Source of the DNA: JAZRUF01 sp045652405
GTDB lineage: Bacteria > Bacillota > Clostridia > Oscillospirales > JAAYXM01
Assembly: GCA_045652405.1 (NCBI GenBank)
Contig: JAZRUF010000017.1
Location: 1-16,437, forward strand
Length of the DNA: 16,437 nt
Reading direction: 5' to 3'
The position numbers were made by a program, and so were the translations under genes. This document shows, piece by piece, positions 7,152 to 15,109 of this stretch. Numbering within the stretch: position 1 is the first letter of the stretch; each line of letters begins with the position of its first letter. Below the pieces are notes generated by a model. It searched no databases. It had not been told where the DNA came from and worked only from the letters and a program-made list of their open reading frames with translations.

Positions 7152-8222
7152 ATGAGTCTCAGCGACAGAAAAAAACGTATCCTGAAAGCTATAATAGACG
7201 AATATATTGAAAACGCCGAGCCGGTTGGTTCCAAATCAATTGCCGCGCGTGCAGAGCTCTCCTTGTCCCCCGCTACTATCCGCAATGAGATGTCAGACCT
7301 TGAGGAGTTAGGGTATCTTGAGCAGCCGCATATAAGTGCAGGGCGCATCCCGTCCACCGCAGGATACCGTCTGTACGTAGATGAGCTTATGAACCGCTAC
7401 AAGCTATCTATAAATGAGCTTGACGCGCTAAACGCAGGGCTTCGCCTGCGTATGCAGGAGCTTGACCGCCTGATACGCGATGCGGGCCGCGCGGTTTCGC
7501 AGCTTACGGATTATCCGACCTACGCGATAATGTCCTCGGTTTCGGACATAAGCATACGCAAGTTTGATTTAATATATGTAGATTCGCATACTGTAATTCT
7601 GGTTCTTGTAACAAACAGTGCGCAGGTTAAGAACAAATACTTAAAATCAGCTTTTGCGGCAAATGAAGACGAAATCTCAGCTCTTGCCAAAATGTTCAAC
7701 CGCCTTTTTTCTAACCTGACGCTTGACCGCATAAGTCTTTCACTTCTAAAGCAGGCAGAGCGCGAGGCCGGAAACCTTTCAAGCTATGTTGACCCGGTCA
7801 TGAATTTCGCGGCAGAGGTTATGTCCGCCGGAACAAGCGGAGATATGTTTGTAGGCGGTGCATCTAAAATCCTCAGTCACCCGGAATACCGTGACCCGGA
7901 CAAGGCGCGCAGGCTCCTTGATTATCTGTCATCTGACCAGCGGGACATGGTTCATTCGATAAACTTTGACGATGAATCCGGCGGTTCCTCAGGCTCTATG
8001 CACATAACCATCGGGCGTGAAAATCTTGCAGAACCGCTTCAGGATGCGAGTGTAATCTACCGAACCTACGGTGTAGGACGGCATCTGCGCGGAGTTATAG
8101 GAGTTGTAGGTCCCACGCGTATGGACTATGCGCGTGTTGCGGCTAATTTAAATTATTTCGTGGAAGGGCTCAACAAATTACTTAAAAGTGCCTTTTTGGA
8201 AGACAATAATGAAGACATTTAA
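7152..8222 (+). CDS. hrcA: Heat-inducible transcription repressor HrcA
   Basis: A 356-aa repressor of class I heat-shock genes. The N-terminal winged-helix domain (about 1-75) carries the family signatures LSDRKKRIL, EPVGSKSIA, SPATIRNEMSDLEELGYLEQPH and SAGRIPSTAGYR. The rest is the GAF-like and dimerisation region, ending in GVVGPTRMDYARV about 30 residues before the C-terminus, as in other HrcA proteins. The ATG at 7152 has GGGGAGG (7139-7145) 6 nt upstream; an in-frame TTG at 7146 is too close to that site. It is the first gene of the cluster, directly behind the CIRCE, so it represses itself. grpE starts 20 bp after its stop. Confidence 0.97.
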   Translation: MSLSDRKKRILKAIIDEYIENAEPVGSKSIAARAELSLSPATIRNEMSDLEELGYLEQPHISAGRIPSTAGYRLYVDELMNRYKLSINELDALNAGLRLRMQELDRLIRDAGRAVSQLTDYPTYAIMSSVSDISIRKFDLIYVDSHTVILVLVTNSAQVKNKYLKSAFAANEDEISALAKMFNRLFSNLTLDRISLSLLKQAEREAGNLSSYVDPVMNFAAEVMSAGTSGDMFVGGASKILSHPEYRDPDKARRLLDYLSSDQRDMVHSINFDDESGGSSGSMHITIGRENLAEPLQDASVIYRTYGVGRHLRGVIGVVGPTRMDYARVAANLNYFVEGLNKLLKSAFLEDNNEDI

Positions 8223-8242
8223 CTCATTTGGAGGTGTTAAAT

Positions 8243-8788
8243 ATGGCTGAGAAGAACAAAGAGGATATTGAAACAACCACCTGCGAAGCCGAAACCGAGA
8301 CGGAAGTAGTCGAGACCGCGCCTGAAAATCAGGAGATAACCGTTTCAAAAGAGGAGTTTGACGCTTTGCAGGCAGAGCTTGCAGATTGCAAGGACCAGCG
8401 TCTGCGCCTTGCTGCGGAGTATGACAACTACCGCAAGCGCACCGCACGCGAGCGCGAAGGCCTGTATGCGGATGCAACCGCGATGGCAGTGGGTGCATTT
8501 TTAGGTGTGTATGACAATTTTGAGCGCGCACTCTCTACCCCGACTGAGGATGAGGCGTATCGCAAGGGTATTGAAATGATTTATAACGAGCTGTGCGAGA
8601 CGATGAAAAAACTTAAGGTTGAGGAAATTAACCCGGTTGGAGAGAAGTTTGACCCGATATTTCACAATGCAGTGATGCATGTTGAAGACGAAGCATTTGA
8701 GGAAAGCTCAGTTGCCGAGGTATTCCAGAAGGGCTTTAAAATCGGTGACAAGGTAATCCGCCACGCAATGGTAAAAGTGGCAAACTAA
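8243..8788 (+). CDS. grpE: GrpE nucleotide exchange factor
   Basis: A 181-aa cochaperone that releases ADP from DnaK. The acidic, disordered N-terminus (about 1-33) precedes a long coiled-coil (about 36-90) containing RLAAEYDNYRKRTARERE, then the C-terminal beta domain with the family pattern NPVGEKFDPIFHNAVMHVED (130-149) and FQKGFKIGDKVIRHAMVKV (161-179). The ATG at 8243 follows GGAGG (8230-8234) at 8 nt. An earlier in-frame start at 8228 would overlap this site. The gene sits between hrcA and dnaK in the classic Firmicutes order. Confidence 0.96.
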   Translation: MAEKNKEDIETTTCEAETETEVVETAPENQEITVSKEEFDALQAELADCKDQRLRLAAEYDNYRKRTAREREGLYADATAMAVGAFLGVYDNFERALSTPTEDEAYRKGIEMIYNELCETMKKLKVEEINPVGEKFDPIFHNAVMHVEDEAFEESSVAEVFQKGFKIGDKVIRHAMVKVAN

Positions 8789-8847
8789 AAATATATTATA
8801 TATGTAAATTAAATTTTGGATATAATCCGAATTGGAGGTATTATGTT

Positions 8848-10677
8848 ATGGCAAAGATTATAGGTATTGACTTAGGTACAACAAATTCATGTGTAGCTGT
8901 TATGGAAGGCGGCGAGCCTACTGTTCTTGTAAACGCAGAGGGCGCTCGTACAACTCCGAGCGTAGTTGCATTCTCCAAAGACGGCGAGCGCATGGTAGGT
9001 CAGGTTGCAAAGCGTCAGGCTGTTAGCAACCCGGACCGCACAATCAGCTCAATAAAGCGTGAAATGGGCACAAACTACAAGGTTTCCATTGATGACAAAA
9101 ACTACTCTCCGCAGGAAGTTTCAGCTATGATTCTCTCAAAGCTCAAGACTGACGCGGAGGCATTCCTCGGCGAGAAAGTAAGCCAGGCGGTTATCACGGT
9201 TCCGGCATACTTTACTGACAGCCAGCGCCAGGCAACCAAGGACGCAGGCAAAATCGCAGGTCTTGAGGTTCTGAGAATTATCAACGAGCCGACCGCTGCT
9301 GCTCTCGCTTACGGTCTTGACAAGGAGACCGACCAGAAGATTATGATTTATGACTTGGGCGGCGGCACCTTCGACGTTTCCATCCTCGAAATCGGCGACG
9401 GCGTATTTGAGGTTCTTGCAACCGCAGGTAACAACCGTCTGGGCGGCGATGACTTTGACAACCGCATCACCAACTGGATGATTGCTGAGTTTAAGAAGGA
9501 CACCGGCATCGACATTGAGAAGGACAAAATGGCTATGCAGCGTCTGCGCGAAGCGGCTGAGAAGGCAAAAATTGAGCTTTCCGGCGTAACCTCTACAAAC
9601 ATTAGCCTGCCCTACATCACCGCTGATGCAACCGGTCCGAAGCACCTTGAGCTTACCCTCTCCCGCGCAAAGTTCAACGAGCTTACCGCTGATTTGGTTG
9701 AGAGCACCATGGTTCCGGTTCGTCAGGCAATGCAGGATGCAAAGCTTTCCCCGAACGACTTGCATAAGGTTCTGCTCGTCGGCGGCTCATCACGTATTCC
9801 GGCGGTTCAGGATGCTGTCAAGGCATTTACCGGCAAGGACCCGTTCAAGGGCATTAACCCGGACGAGTGCGTAGCAATCGGTGCAGCTATTCAGGCAGGC
9901 GTTCTCTCAGGTGACGTTACCGACCTGCTTCTCTTAGACGTAACTCCGCTCTCCCTCGGTATTGAGACCATGGGCGGCGTATTTACAAAGCTTATCGAGC
10001 GCAACACCACCATCCCGACCAAAAAGAGCCAGATATTCTCCACCGCAGCAGACGGTCAGACCTCAGTTGAGGTTCACGTTCTGCAGGGCGAGCGCGAAAT
10101 GGCAGCTTACAATAAGTCCCTGGGTCGCTTCCACTTGGACGGAATCCCCTCTGCACCACGCGGCGTTCCGCAGATTGAAGTTACCTTTGATATTGACGCG
10201 AACGGCATCGTAAACGTATCCGCAAAGGATTTGGGTACCGGCAAGGAACAGCAAATTACCATCACAGCTTCCTCCAACTTATCTCAGGAAGAGGTTGAGA
10301 AGGCGGTTAAGGAAGCTGAGCAGTTCTCCGCTGAGGACAAGAAGCGCCGCGAAGAAGTTGACACCCGCAACAACGCTGACCAGCTCGTTTATCAGACCGA
10401 GAAGGCTCTCACCGAGCTTGGCGACAAGATAACTGAGGATGAGAAGAAGGGTGTTGAGGCTGAGGTTGAGAAGCTCAAAGAGGCTCTCAAGGGCACGGAC
10501 ACCGAGGCTATCAAGACTCAGACTGAGGAGCTTACAAAGAAATTTTATGAGATTTCCGAAAAGCTTTACAAGGAAGCTGCAGCTGCACAGCAGGCAGCAG
10601 GCGCACAGCCGGGTGCTGACGCTGCAGGTCCTGCAGATGACAATGTTGTAGACGCAGACTTTACTCAGGTAGACTAA
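8848..10677 (+). CDS. dnaK: Molecular chaperone DnaK (Hsp70)
   Basis: A 609-aa ATP-dependent chaperone. The nucleotide-binding domain carries the phosphate loop IGIDLGTTNSCVAVMEGG (5-22), VPAYFTDSQRQATKDAG (118-134), the connect segment INEPTAAALAYG (145-156), phosphate 2 YDLGGGTFDVS (168-178) and VLLVGGSSRIPAVQ (308-321). The linker is DLLLLDVTPLSLGIE (359-373) and the substrate domain follows. The C-terminal lid ends in an Ala/Gly-rich tail and DADFTQVD. The length is that of Gram-positive DnaK, which lacks a segment found in proteobacterial NBDs. GGAGG (8834-8838) lies 9 nt before the ATG. Codons look strongly biased, as expected of a highly expressed gene. It is 59 bp after grpE and 148 bp before dnaJ. 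Confidence 0.98.
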   Translation: MAKIIGIDLGTTNSCVAVMEGGEPTVLVNAEGARTTPSVVAFSKDGERMVGQVAKRQAVSNPDRTISSIKREMGTNYKVSIDDKNYSPQEVSAMILSKLKTDAEAFLGEKVSQAVITVPAYFTDSQRQATKDAGKIAGLEVLRIINEPTAAALAYGLDKETDQKIMIYDLGGGTFDVSILEIGDGVFEVLATAGNNRLGGDDFDNRITNWMIAEFKKDTGIDIEKDKMAMQRLREAAEKAKIELSGVTSTNISLPYITADATGPKHLELTLSRAKFNELTADLVESTMVPVRQAMQDAKLSPNDLHKVLLVGGSSRIPAVQDAVKAFTGKDPFKGINPDECVAIGAAIQAGVLSGDVTDLLLLDVTPLSLGIETMGGVFTKLIERNTTIPTKKSQIFSTAADGQTSVEVHVLQGEREMAAYNKSLGRFHLDGIPSAPRGVPQIEVTFDIDANGIVNVSAKDLGTGKEQQITITASSNLSQEEVEKAVKEAEQFSAEDKKRREEVDTRNNADQLVYQTEKALTELGDKITEDEKKGVEAEVEKLKEALKGTDTEAIKTQTEELTKKFYEISEKLYKEAAAAQQAAGAQPGADAAGPADDNVVDADFTQVD

Positions 10678-10687
10678 TTTAAAACTC

Positions 10688-10723
10688 AATATGGTACGCG
10701 GCGCACCCGCCGCGTACCATATT
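10688..10723 (+). terminator. Strong 16-bp hairpin between dnaK and dnaJ (partial terminator or RNA processing/stability element)
   Basis: The arms AATATGGTACGCGGCG (10688-10703) and CGCCGCGTACCATATT (10708-10723) are perfectly complementary around a CACC loop. Only two more Ts follow, then CCCC, so it is not a textbook terminator. It begins 10 nt after the dnaK stop. It could end most transcripts after dnaK, or protect the dnaK mRNA 3' end and lower dnaJ expression. Confidence 0.6.
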
Positions 10724-10730
10724 TTCCCCT

Positions 10731-10759
10731 TTAAGAATATTGCGTTGATTTGACATAAT
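10731..10759 (+). promoter_or_regulatory. Possible internal promoter upstream of dnaJ
   Basis: TTAAGA (10731-10736) and CATAAT (10754-10759) are spaced by 17 bp and give weak -35 and -10 boxes. A perfect TTGACA also occurs at 10750-10755 but has no good -10 at the right distance. A dnaJ promoter would make sense after the strong hairpin, but the sequence support is modest. Confidence 0.25.
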
Positions 10760-10825
10760 AAGAAAACTTTATTGTGCGAAATCAGCTCAATACATTGAAG
10801 GCTTACCCCAAAGGAGTGATTATAT

Positions 10826-11989
10826 ATGGCAGAAAGCAAACGTGATTATTATGAAGTGCTGGGTGTGCAAAAAGGCGCATCCGCAGATGAGATAAAAAAG
10901 GCATATAGAAAGCTTGCAAAGGCAAACCATCCGGACTTAAATCCGGGTGACAAAGCCGCAGAAGCGCGCTTCAAAGAGGCAAATGAGGCGTACGAGGTGC
11001 TATCTGACGACTCAAAGCGTCAGCTCTATGACCAGTACGGCCACGCGGGTGTTGACCCGAACTTCAATCCCGGCGGATTTGGAGGCGGGTTTGGTGGCTT
11101 CGGTGGATTTGAGGATATGGACCTCGGCGATATTTTCGGTTCATTCTTCGGCGGTGGCTTTGGCGGTGGCGGAGCTTCTCGCAGAAATGCCCCGCAGCGC
11201 GGTGAAAGCCTGCGCATGAGCATAACCCTTTCATTTGAGGAAGCGGCCTTCGGATGCGAAAAGGAGATTTCCCTCTCGCGCACGGAAAACTGTGCCGAGT
11301 GTAACGGAAGCGGCGCGGAAAAGGGTTCGGCGGTTGAGACCTGCCAGACCTGCCACGGTACCGGAACAGTTAAAACCGCGCACCGCACCCCGCTTGGTGT
11401 TATGTCCTCTACCGGTCCGTGCCAGGCATGTAACGGCAAGGGCAAGATAATAAAAACGCCGTGCTCTAAGTGCCGCGGAACCGGCAAAACACGCGCTACG
11501 CGCAAGATAAAAGTCTCCATCCCCGCGGGTATAGACGAAGGTCAGACCATCTCGGTTCGCGGTGAGGGCAACGCAGGTGTAAACGGCGGACCGTCAGGTG
11601 ACCTGCTCATCTCGGTTTCCATCCGCCCGCACCATATTCTGACGCGTGACGGAAGCTCGGTTCTCTGCGATGTGCCGATAACATTTACGCAGGCAACGCT
11701 GGGTGCTGAAATTGAAGTTCCGACGCTTGACGGAAAGGTTAAGTACACAGTTCCCGCAGGAACGCAGACAGGTACGGTATTCCGCCTGCGAGGCAAAGGA
11801 ATTCCGCATCTGCACAGCAAAAGCCGCGGCGACCAGTTCGTGCGCGTAAACATAGAAGTTCCCAAAAACTTAAGTCAGAAACAGAAGGAGCTGCTTGAGC
11901 AGTTTGCTGCTGCGATGGACGGAAGTGACAGCTCATATTCCGAGCGCAAGAGCTTTTTTGACAAGCTCAACAAGCATAAAAAGAAGTAG
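10826..11989 (+). CDS. dnaJ: Chaperone protein DnaJ (Hsp40, type I)
   Basis: A 387-aa cochaperone that delivers substrates to DnaK and stimulates its ATPase. The J domain (about 6-70) has the essential HPD at 35-37. A Gly/Phe-rich linker (about 82-118) follows. The zinc-binding region has all four CxxCxGxG repeats (Cys pairs 156/159, 173/176, 199/202 and 213/216), which coordinate two zinc ions. The C-terminal beta-sandwich substrate domains follow (for example SIRPHHILTRDG and VPAGTQTGTVFRLRGKGIP). AAAGGAG lies 9 nt before the ATG. It is the last gene of the CIRCE cluster, after a hairpin that may set its level relative to dnaK, and is closed by a strong terminator. Confidence 0.97.
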   Translation: MAESKRDYYEVLGVQKGASADEIKKAYRKLAKANHPDLNPGDKAAEARFKEANEAYEVLSDDSKRQLYDQYGHAGVDPNFNPGGFGGGFGGFGGFEDMDLGDIFGSFFGGGFGGGGASRRNAPQRGESLRMSITLSFEEAAFGCEKEISLSRTENCAECNGSGAEKGSAVETCQTCHGTGTVKTAHRTPLGVMSSTGPCQACNGKGKIIKTPCSKCRGTGKTRATRKIKVSIPAGIDEGQTISVRGEGNAGVNGGPSGDLLISVSIRPHHILTRDGSSVLCDVPITFTQATLGAEIEVPTLDGKVKYTVPAGTQTGTVFRLRGKGIPHLHSKSRGDQFVRVNIEVPKNLSQKQKELLEQFAAAMDGSDSSYSERKSFFDKLNKHKKK

Positions 11990-12000
11990 AAATAAAGCTT

Positions 12001-12037
12001 AAGCCGGGCGAATTAAACTCGTCCGGCTTGTTTTTTT
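12001..12037 (+). terminator. Intrinsic terminator after dnaJ
   Basis: AAGCCGGGCGA (12001-12011) pairs with TCGTCCGGCTT (12019-12029), an 11-bp stem with one G-U pair and a 7-nt loop. A G and seven Ts follow (12031-12037). It starts 12 nt after the dnaJ stop and closes the heat-shock cluster. Confidence 0.92.
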
Positions 12038-12092
12038 ATTCTAAGCGTCTAAATATTTCGCAGGATTTATCAATAATTGTTGTAAATCGCCG

Positions 12093-12121
12093 TTGATAAT
12101 CGGCAGATATTGTGGTAGTAT
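12093..12121 (+). promoter_or_regulatory. Sigma-A promoter for the ribose-phosphate pyrophosphokinase gene
   Basis: TTGATA (12093-12098) and TAGTAT (12116-12121) are separated by 17 bp, with an extended -10 TG at 12113-12114. Transcription would begin near 12128, about 40 nt before the ATG. A small GCCG/CGGC dyad (about 12090-12105) overlaps the -35 box. Confidence 0.6.
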
Positions 12122-12168
12122 ATTAATATGACTTTAAAACTATACCGAAGATAAGGAGTAGTGTAATC

Positions 12169-13350
12169 ATGGCAAGCTCTTTTAATCCCGGCATGGAGGA
12201 TAAAATCCCGATAGCTCCGCTTGGCATTGTGTCTTTAATCGGATGTCAGTCCCTGGGCGAGAAGGTAGATAATAACTTGGTTCAGCAGCGTCGCTTTAAT
12301 GTGGAAAACGAGCATATTCCGCTCCACTTCCCCGCTTACCTGCGTGACACTTATTTGGTTGACCATACCACGCCGCGTTTTGCTTCAGGCGAAGGCAAGG
12401 CTATCATCCGCGAAACCGTGCGCGGTTATGACCTTTTTATTTTGGCAGACATCAGCAATTACACTGTTACATATAACATGTACGGCAAGGAATGCCCGAT
12501 GAGCCCGGATGACCATTTTCAGGACATCAAGCGTGTAATCGCAGCAGTAGGCGGTAAGGCTCGCCGTATTACGGTTATCATGCCGCTTCTGTATGAAAGC
12601 CGTCAGCACAAACGCTCAGCACGTGAGTCTCTCGACTGCGCGCTCGCTCTTCAGGAGCTTGAGCATCTGGGTGTTGAGAATATTATCACCTTTGATGCGC
12701 ATGACCCGCGCGTTCAAAACGCTATTCCTCTTTCAAGTTTTGAAAACATTCAGCCGACATATCAGATTATAAAGGCACTCACCAAAGAAGTTCCGGATTT
12801 GGAGATTGACAAGAACAAGATGATTGTCATAAGCCCGGACGAGGGCGGCATGGGACGCAGCCTTTACTTTGCAAGCGTTCTCGGCTTGGATGTCGGTATG
12901 TTCTACAAACGCCGTGACTATTCGAGAATCGTAAACGGCCGCAACCCGATAGTCAGCCACGAGTTTTTGGGTGATTCTGTCGAGGGTAAGGACGTTCTTA
13001 TCATCGACGATATGATTTCTTCAGGCGAGTCGGTAATGGATATTGCACGTCTGCTCAAGGCTAAGAAGGCTCGCCGCATCTTTATTGCAGTAACCTTCGG
13101 TCTGTTCACGGAAGGCGTTGCAGAGTTTAACAAATGCTATGAAGAAGGCATTATTGACAAGGTATTCTCCACCAACTTAAACTACCGTCCTCAGGAAGTT
13201 CTGGACGCACCGTGGTATGTTGATGTTGATATGTCAAAATTTCTCTCTCTTATCATCGATACTCTCAACCACGACCAGTCAATAAGCACTCTGCTTGACC
13301 CGGCAAAGAAAATCCACGCTCTGCTGGATAAGAAAAAGGAAAGTAAATAA
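12169..13350 (+). CDS. prs: Ribose-phosphate pyrophosphokinase, long divergent form (PRPP synthase)
   Basis: A 393-aa enzyme of the PRPP synthase family (ribose 5-phosphate + ATP to PRPP + AMP), which feeds nucleotide, histidine, tryptophan and NAD synthesis. The PRPP-binding loop DVLIIDDMISSGES (275-288) is clear. An ATP-site segment YESRQHKRSARES (142-154) replaces the usual RQDRK-type motif, with the Asp changed to His. FDAHDPRVQ (175-183) takes the place of the DLHAxQIQ motif, keeping the metal-binding His. It is about 75 aa longer than typical bacterial Prs (about 315 aa), with a longer N-terminal part and C-terminal tail. AAGGAG lies 10 nt before the ATG. It is monocistronic, between two terminators. 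Related long forms occur in Clostridia to my knowledge. A phosphoribosyltransferase-fold protein with another role is the alternative. Confidence 0.88.
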   Translation: MASSFNPGMEDKIPIAPLGIVSLIGCQSLGEKVDNNLVQQRRFNVENEHIPLHFPAYLRDTYLVDHTTPRFASGEGKAIIRETVRGYDLFILADISNYTVTYNMYGKECPMSPDDHFQDIKRVIAAVGGKARRITVIMPLLYESRQHKRSARESLDCALALQELEHLGVENIITFDAHDPRVQNAIPLSSFENIQPTYQIIKALTKEVPDLEIDKNKMIVISPDEGGMGRSLYFASVLGLDVGMFYKRRDYSRIVNGRNPIVSHEFLGDSVEGKDVLIIDDMISSGESVMDIARLLKAKKARRIFIAVTFGLFTEGVAEFNKCYEEGIIDKVFSTNLNYRPQEVLDAPWYVDVDMSKFLSLIIDTLNHDQSISTLLDPAKKIHALLDKKKESK

Positions 13351-13366
13351 TTTAAGTTTTGCGATA

Positions 13367-13400
13367 AAAAAGCAACGATTGAAATCAATCGTTGCTTTTT
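13367..13400 (+). terminator. Bidirectional intrinsic terminator between prs and the amidohydrolase gene
   Basis: GCAACGATTG (13372-13381) pairs with CAATCGTTGC (13386-13395) around an AAAT loop. The left side has an A6 run and the right side a T5 run, so the element terminates both converging transcripts. The amidohydrolase stop lies 5 bp beyond it. Confidence 0.93.
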
Positions 13401-13404
13401 GTTT

Positions 13405-15021
13405 TTATTTATATACTATCTTACCGTCCATGACCGTCATGGTGGGTTTGATGTCCTTTATTTCGTCCTCTGGGCAAGTGAAATAATCGCAATCGAGCAC
13501 GACGAAATCTGCCTTTTTGCCGACTTCAAGTGTGCCTGTCAGGTTCTCGTCAAAAAGAGTCCAGGCGGCATCGCGCGTATAGTACGCAAGCGCCTTGTCA
13601 CGGCTTATTTTTTGATTTTCGTTATAAACCTTATCGTCGCGCGCTTTGCAGGTTACCATGTTATACATGCCGACAAACGGATGGTAGGGATTGCATGACG
13701 CAAGGGGGTCGAGCTTTACCATGTGGTCACTTCCCGCGCCTGCGCGCACTCCACTCTCTTCAATATCGCGATATGGCATGAATCTATCCATCTCTTCTTT
13801 GCATGTGACGCGCTCGACAAACGGAGCGTCCATATAATGCCATGCGGGTTGGAAATGCAGGCACACACCAATGTCCGCCGCGCGTTTGAGCTGGGATTTA
13901 TTCATAAAATCAGCGTGCATGAGAACATGGCGGCTGTCTGCGACCGGCGCATACTTGTTGACGCGCTCATACGCCTGCAGAAGCTTTTCAGATGCTCCGC
14001 TTCCCACGCAATGCGCGCCAAACTGCAGTCCCGCGCACTGGGTTTTATAGATAGCCTCTTCAAGCTCATCCACATCGGTTACAAGATTTCCGCGCCAATC
14101 GTCGCCAATATTGTCAAGCCCAAAGACCTCTTTAATCTCGCGATAGCCGTTTTCCATAAGGGATGTGCCGGTGAGTATACCACCGTCAACCGTCTTTTTG
14201 CAGAGGCTAAAGCGCGAAAGGTCCGCATCGCCGAGGTCCATCGCCTTGGTATCGTTTATTATAGCATCATAATCCTCACCGCGCGGGAGCATGCGCGTAT
14301 AGCGGCATCTAACCGTCTGCTTGCCCGCACGAGCAAGATTTGCCATTGCCGCCATACCTGCGGGGTTTGCTATCGCTTCCACCGTGGTGGTAATTCCCCA
14401 CCTTGCATAGGCCTTCATCGTGCGCTCTATAGCGTCCTCGAGCGTGGTTTTCTCGCGCTTGAAATTATACGGCTCGAGGATTGCGCTGCAGTTAAGGAGT
14501 GTTCCCGTTGCGTTGCCGTCATCGTCAAAGATTATCTTTCCGCCGGGCGGCAGAACTGTCAAGTCAAGCATCTGAAGTGCAAGTGAGTTTACCTGACCGG
14601 AATAGAAACCGTTTACCGCGACCGGGTGTTCGGGCGCAGCTTCATCCAGCTCCTCTTTAGTAGGATACCTCAGCTCGTCAAGACGCAGCGGGTAGGTGTT
14701 CGGGTATGCAATCCATGTACCCTTGGGTTGAGCTGCTGCGCGTGCACGCACATCCGCAAGCAGTTCTTCTACGGACATCGGGATAAGCATTTCACCGTCA
14801 GCTTCACTGTCGGATACCATAAAAAGATGCGCATGCGTATCAATAATTCCCGGGATAACGCAGGCTCCTTTGAGGTCGATTACCTCTGCATCCGGGTAGC
14901 GTTGCGTAAGCTGGCAAGCATCTCCCACATGGTGGATAATTCCGTCCTCAACCGCTATTGAGTCCGCCACGCTGCGTTTGTCATCCATCGTGTGGAACTT
15001 ACCGTTTATATATAAAACCAT
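13405..15021 (-). CDS. Metal-dependent amidohydrolase, YtcJ-like (Amidohydrolase_3 family)
   Basis: A 538-aa cytoplasmic hydrolase with an N-terminal beta-sandwich and a TIM-barrel metal site. Visible landmarks are the metal-binding HxH of PGIIDTHAHLF (His63, His65), CKKTVDGG (Lys276 and Asp279, in the usual KxxxDG position), GAHCVGSGASE (His337), LMHADFM (His369) and GAGSDHMVKLDPL (Asp432). The C-terminus completes the sandwich (LTGTLEVGKKADFVVLDCD). Family members cleave C-N bonds of varied small molecules, including N-substituted formamides; the substrate cannot be inferred. The ATG at 15019-15021 follows GGAGG (15029-15033) at 7 nt; an in-frame start 6 codons upstream would overlap that site. 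It lies downstream of the SDR gene on the same strand, separated by a terminator-like hairpin, so co-expression may be conditional. A transport or uptake partner is not visible here. Confidence 0.88.
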   Translation of the reverse strand: MVLYINGKFHTMDDKRSVADSIAVEDGIIHHVGDACQLTQRYPDAEVIDLKGACVIPGIIDTHAHLFMVSDSEADGEMLIPMSVEELLADVRARAAAQPKGTWIAYPNTYPLRLDELRYPTKEELDEAAPEHPVAVNGFYSGQVNSLALQMLDLTVLPPGGKIIFDDDGNATGTLLNCSAILEPYNFKREKTTLEDAIERTMKAYARWGITTTVEAIANPAGMAAMANLARAGKQTVRCRYTRMLPRGEDYDAIINDTKAMDLGDADLSRFSLCKKTVDGGILTGTSLMENGYREIKEVFGLDNIGDDWRGNLVTDVDELEEAIYKTQCAGLQFGAHCVGSGASEKLLQAYERVNKYAPVADSRHVLMHADFMNKSQLKRAADIGVCLHFQPAWHYMDAPFVERVTCKEEMDRFMPYRDIEESGVRAGAGSDHMVKLDPLASCNPYHPFVGMYNMVTCKARDDKVYNENQKISRDKALAYYTRDAAWTLFDENLTGTLEVGKKADFVVLDCDYFTCPEDEIKDIKPTMTVMDGKIVYK

Positions 15022-15037
15022 GTTTTTTCCTCCAATC

Positions 15038-15092
15038 AAAAAGGCGGTGGGTTGCGGAGAGCCAAATGAGCAATCCGAAGCCTGCCGCCTTT
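15038..15092 (-). promoter_or_regulatory. Terminator-like two-part hairpin just upstream of the amidohydrolase ribosome binding site
   Basis: In the minus-strand RNA an outer stem, AAAGGCGG with CCGCCTTT (plus 15085-15092 and 15040-15047), encloses an inner 7-bp stem with one G-U pair (15070-15076 and 15049-15055) and a 14-nt loop. A 5-T run ends the structure, and GGAGG follows after only 6 nt. It begins 17 nt after the SDR stop. It can act as a terminator for the SDR transcript or as an attenuator/translation control of the amidohydrolase. Confidence 0.6.
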
Positions 15093-15109
15093 ATTGTATC
15101 AAAGAGTGA

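Noticed and set aside
8798..8826. Possible promoter directly upstream of dnaK (TATAAT at 8821-8826)
   Set aside because: No -35 is present at any suitable spacing and the gap is AT-rich; the TATAAT lies within a small GGAT-ATA-ATCC dyad.
9136..9765. A 209-codon open frame on the minus strand inside dnaK
   Set aside because: It is an antisense shadow of the strongly codon-biased dnaK; long antisense frames in hsp70 genes are a well-known artefact. The translation has no recognisable domain.
13723..14586. A 287-codon plus-strand open frame opposite the amidohydrolase gene
   Set aside because: The amidohydrolase on the other strand has a full set of family motifs and a good ribosome binding site. 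The antisense product is Cys/His/Arg-rich without any domain pattern.
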